Source: Siniperca chuatsi (taxonomy: Eukaryota > Chordata > Actinopteri > Centrarchiformes > Sinipercidae). From it: DNA of 64,000 nucleotides. The notes beneath the pieces are model-generated. The model was not told the DNA's origin and did not search any database. It was given only the letters and a program-made list of their open reading frames with translations. Where the stretch lies: contig NC_058053.1 in the NCBI RefSeq assembly GCF_020085105.1, forward strand, positions 21,107,388 through 21,171,387, in the 5' to 3' direction. A program made the position numbers and the translations under genes. This document shows positions 61,041-64,000 of the stretch, one piece after another (position 1 is the first letter of the stretch; the number at the start of each line of letters is the position of its first letter).

Positions 61041-62950
61041 CAAAATTATAGACCACACAAGCTCCTCTCTACCATGGAGACATGGAAAGAGGACAGACTA
61101 CACAACACACACAAGAGGCAAAGCTCAAGCACACCGTTCACACAGATATTTATAACCCATGTTTAAAAGAAAAAAACAACACAATGTAATACTACCCATT
61201 AAAACTCCTCAGCTCTGATGTGTACAGCTTTTGATAGAGATAACTAAGGCACCAGTTAAACAACTTTCTGCCTTATCCAATCTTTAATAGCTGATATTCC
61301 TAATATGTGCTTGATAATAGATTTGATTATACTACTATTAAATCCTGCCATCTTTCTGCCATCTGTAATGGTATGTTATCTTGCTCAGGTCTACCTTGAA
61401 AAGAGACATCTGGGTTAATGTGTTCTGAGGTCTGAATATATTATTAATTTTAGTTTCTACCAGTGGTTTTATTAGAGGTCAAAGTCGATCTGTATTTCGA
61501 TTCACTGCTATATCTCCCCACCTACAGGCAGCTAAGCCCCTCTCAGTAGGACCCCTTTGTGAAACATTAAAATAATTTGTATTTCAATTAAGTCAGGGAG
61601 CTCCTACTTTAGACCAAAGCAAATCACAATCAGAGCACAAAGAACCTAATGCAGGACATGGGGGGGTTACTTGACTTGTTCAATGGATTACTCTAGTGCT
61701 ATCGACCTTGTTTTTACTGTCTCATCAGAGGAGTATATCTGGAAATGTAATCACATCAGTTCTCTTCCTGTTTAGTATTTCCTCTAATCATTCTCTGTAG
61801 AATCTCCATTTTAAAGAGCTGTAGAGAACACCCTATATAGAAACATAAATGATATGCAAAAAGATGGGAACACACCCATATTCACACATTTACAGTGAGT
61901 CATACCATGATTTGTATTTTCTATCATCTCATTTATTGAATTCCTTTGCCTCATTTTGTAAATATGATGCTATCCTAGTGGTGTATTTGGTCAAGATTAT
62001 TCTGTGTAAAGGACATTGTGTATAAGCCCCAAAGCTGTCACTTTAACAGATACGTGAAGCCAGCAATGTTACAGATTCATGTCTGAAAGGGGCTCATATT
62101 GTTCCATTGGCATCCACCACCGTGGGGCCTTCCAGGGGTATGGCAGAAAAGACTGACAAACAATATAATAGCATATTAAACTGACTCCAAGAAGCAGGTT
62201 TTGAGATCAAATACAAGTGAGATGAAAATTATTTGCATCATCCCCCAGTGCTGCCAGTTAACTGGTTATAAATTAAATGTGCCCCTTCACTCCAGCTGCT
62301 TGTTTATTGCAACTGCAGGAAAGTAGAGAATCTAGTAACATTTGAACCCCTATACATTGTAATAGAATCAGTACAAATGCCCTGTAGCAAATACCACCTT
62401 TGTAAAATCCCTCTAACTTGTGATTGCTAAAGTTGTTGATCTCTAAGGTAAAGTTTGAGCTTTAGTTTGTGTTGTTGTCTTAGAATAATTAACCCCAAAC
62501 CAGCTCTATTGGATGATTATTTGGCTGCCCACATTCTCAACTAAAACCAAACATTTCAAATTAATTTGTGCTTATTGCAGGGATATTACAGGTACAGCTA
62601 TTTCTATTTTTCAGGTCACTGACTGTATTTGCAACAATAAGGTGGGTCCCTGTTTAGCATCTGAGTAGTTAGAGTGCATACAGTAGGACAAGTGAGTCAT
62701 GAGTACTTTATATTTTAGGCCTTGGCTGACTCGCATCCTAAGCCATTTACTGTGCATTGATTAGGAGTTTGGTGTCTTGTTTAAGGATGTGGGAACAAAC
62801 CTGTAAGATGTGTTCCCTGTTTATTACAGGTGGCCACAGAAAGTGAAAGGTAACCCTATATGAACAAATACCTGACAAAACTAATGGAACCATGTAACCC
62901 TAGCCATAACCATGGCTGAATTACCACCCGGGCAAAGCGGGCAACTTCCC
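61041..62950. other. intergenic, nothing recognised
   Basis: AT-rich spacer. No ORF of useful length, splice-flanked exon, RNA gene or clear repeat was identified on either strand. Confidence 0.5.
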
Positions 62951-62954
62951 TGGG

Positions 62955-63115
62955 GCCCCAGACATGGGTAAATTAATGTGTGTTTAATCAAATTACCACA
63001 CAACAAATTTGGGGCTATAAAATATTCCACAGGTAATGTACACAATGCACAAAGAGGGGGAGGAACATGGGGTTAACAGGGGCCCAGCAGCTCATTTTTG
63101 CCCTGTGGCCTCCAA
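62955..63115. repeat. dispersed repeat segment shared with 38300-38460
   Basis: Shares TCAAATTACCACACA, CACAATGCACAAAGAGGGGG and GGGGCCC words with 38300-38460 in the same order and orientation. Class unknown. Confidence 0.5.
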
Positions 63116-63119
63116 ACAG

Positions 63120-63500
63120 GTTAAAGGATAGGTTCACAATTTTTCAAGTCTGTCTTAAAACAATTGCCCATTTCAACAGTGAAACAGATTTTGCTTGCTG
63201 TAATCATTCTTCCTGTTCAAAATGGCCATTACAAGAGTCCTTCTTAATGTGCTTTGAGTGTAAGTGATTTGGGGAAAAATCCACAGTCCTTGTTCTGTGC
63301 AAAAATATCTTCCAAAGTTCATCTGAAGCTAATATGAGGCTTCACAGGTCTGTCTTAGACAAATTAAGTGGATATATTCCAACTTGACTGTCTTTTTAGT
63401 ATAAAATTCCCACTTTGTGTTTTCCTGTTGCGCTGCAGTGGAAGAACAGTAACAAAAACAGGACATTTTGTACTAAAAACACTGTAACTTTTGAATTTAC
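63120..63500. mobile_element. dispersed repeat, AAAGGATAGGTTCACAATTT family
   Basis: Begins TTAAAGGATAGGTTCACAAT, a start I recognise from dispersed teleost repeats, followed by a non-coding body. The opposite end is not clear. Confidence 0.5.
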
Positions 63501-64000
63501 AGAGACAGTTTGACTTGTATATAAACATTGTAGCCTTTGTTGTTTATTGTTGCTTTTTATATATAATTATACGCATCTATTTCTACCTACTTGCATGTAC
63601 ATATAGTTCTATGTTTACTTTTACCTCTCTTTGTTCAGCTTTGTTGTCCTTGTTTGTACCCTCTCTGATAGGCTGAAATGTCAGTTTGTGTGTACGTTTG
63701 AACTTTTCCTGCGTTCTGTTGCTTTCAGTTTTTCTGACATTACCTATTAATGTATGACCAGCCCGTGCGATAGGAGGCGATATAGTCAAGTGCGCCAGGT
63801 CGCTCAGTTTTTTTTTTACGCCTGGTTTTAATCAAACTACGGATTGGAGATTCCCGCTGGAGCCGGAGTCACTTATCAGAATCGAGAGGGGTTTTATGCC
63901 CTTTCCATTCAGCGGGTGTTGTGTTTGCTGAGCTGCTCTCGGTTGCGGTGCAAATTAGCTCACAGACAACGCTGACTGTTGGGAGTTCACACAGTCGCCT
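63501..64000. other. window edge, possible 5' flank of a further gene
   Basis: From about 63760 the sequence becomes GC-richer with several CpGs (GCGATAGGAGGCG, TCCCGCTGGAGCCGGAGTC, GGTTGCGGTGC), unlike the AT-rich spacer before it. This could be a promoter or leader of a plus-strand gene beyond the window. No coding exon can be supported. Confidence 0.25.

Overview
This is nuclear DNA from a ray-finned fish, probably a percomorph teleost. The genes are vertebrate and intron-rich, with phase-consistent GT-AG introns. The introns and spacers carry dispersed repeats that I recognise from teleost genomes: non-autonomous elements with inverted ends, an L2-like LINE and many CA/GT microsatellites. 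There is no prokaryotic, organellar, viral or CRISPR signal. Exon models were built by hand, by joining splice sites and checking reading phase and protein family.

Four protein-coding genes fill the window. (1) 1867-14542, plus strand: ppp2r3b, a B'' regulatory subunit of protein phosphatase 2A, complete for a short isoform (13 exons, 507 aa). (2) 35879-16954, minus strand: stag3, the meiosis-specific SA/STAG cohesin subunit (30 coding exons, 1156 aa). It is convergent with ppp2r3b, and the two candidate poly(A) signals are about 340 bp apart. (3) 43850-40619, minus strand: an unrecognised 261-aa soluble, probably helical protein (8 exons). (4) 59808-45769, minus strand: med14, a Mediator subunit (29 exons, 1434 aa), with an L2-type LINE copy in one intron. 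The right end (60.1-64 kb) is intergenic and repeat-rich, and may end in the CpG-containing 5' flank of another gene.

The genes do not form a pathway: they cover phosphatase targeting, meiotic cohesion, an unknown role and transcriptional coactivation. Stag3, the unknown gene and med14 lie on the same strand, but each has its own upstream region.

The most notable points are two introns that appear to use GC-AG splice sites (ppp2r3b intron 1 and a stag3 intron), short upstream ORFs before the ppp2r3b and stag3 starts, a perfect YY1-type motif upstream of med14, candidate E2F/CRE/CCAAT motifs upstream of stag3, the unidentified 261-aa gene, and several nested transposon insertions whose relative ages can be read. 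I found no convincing undescribed biological system.
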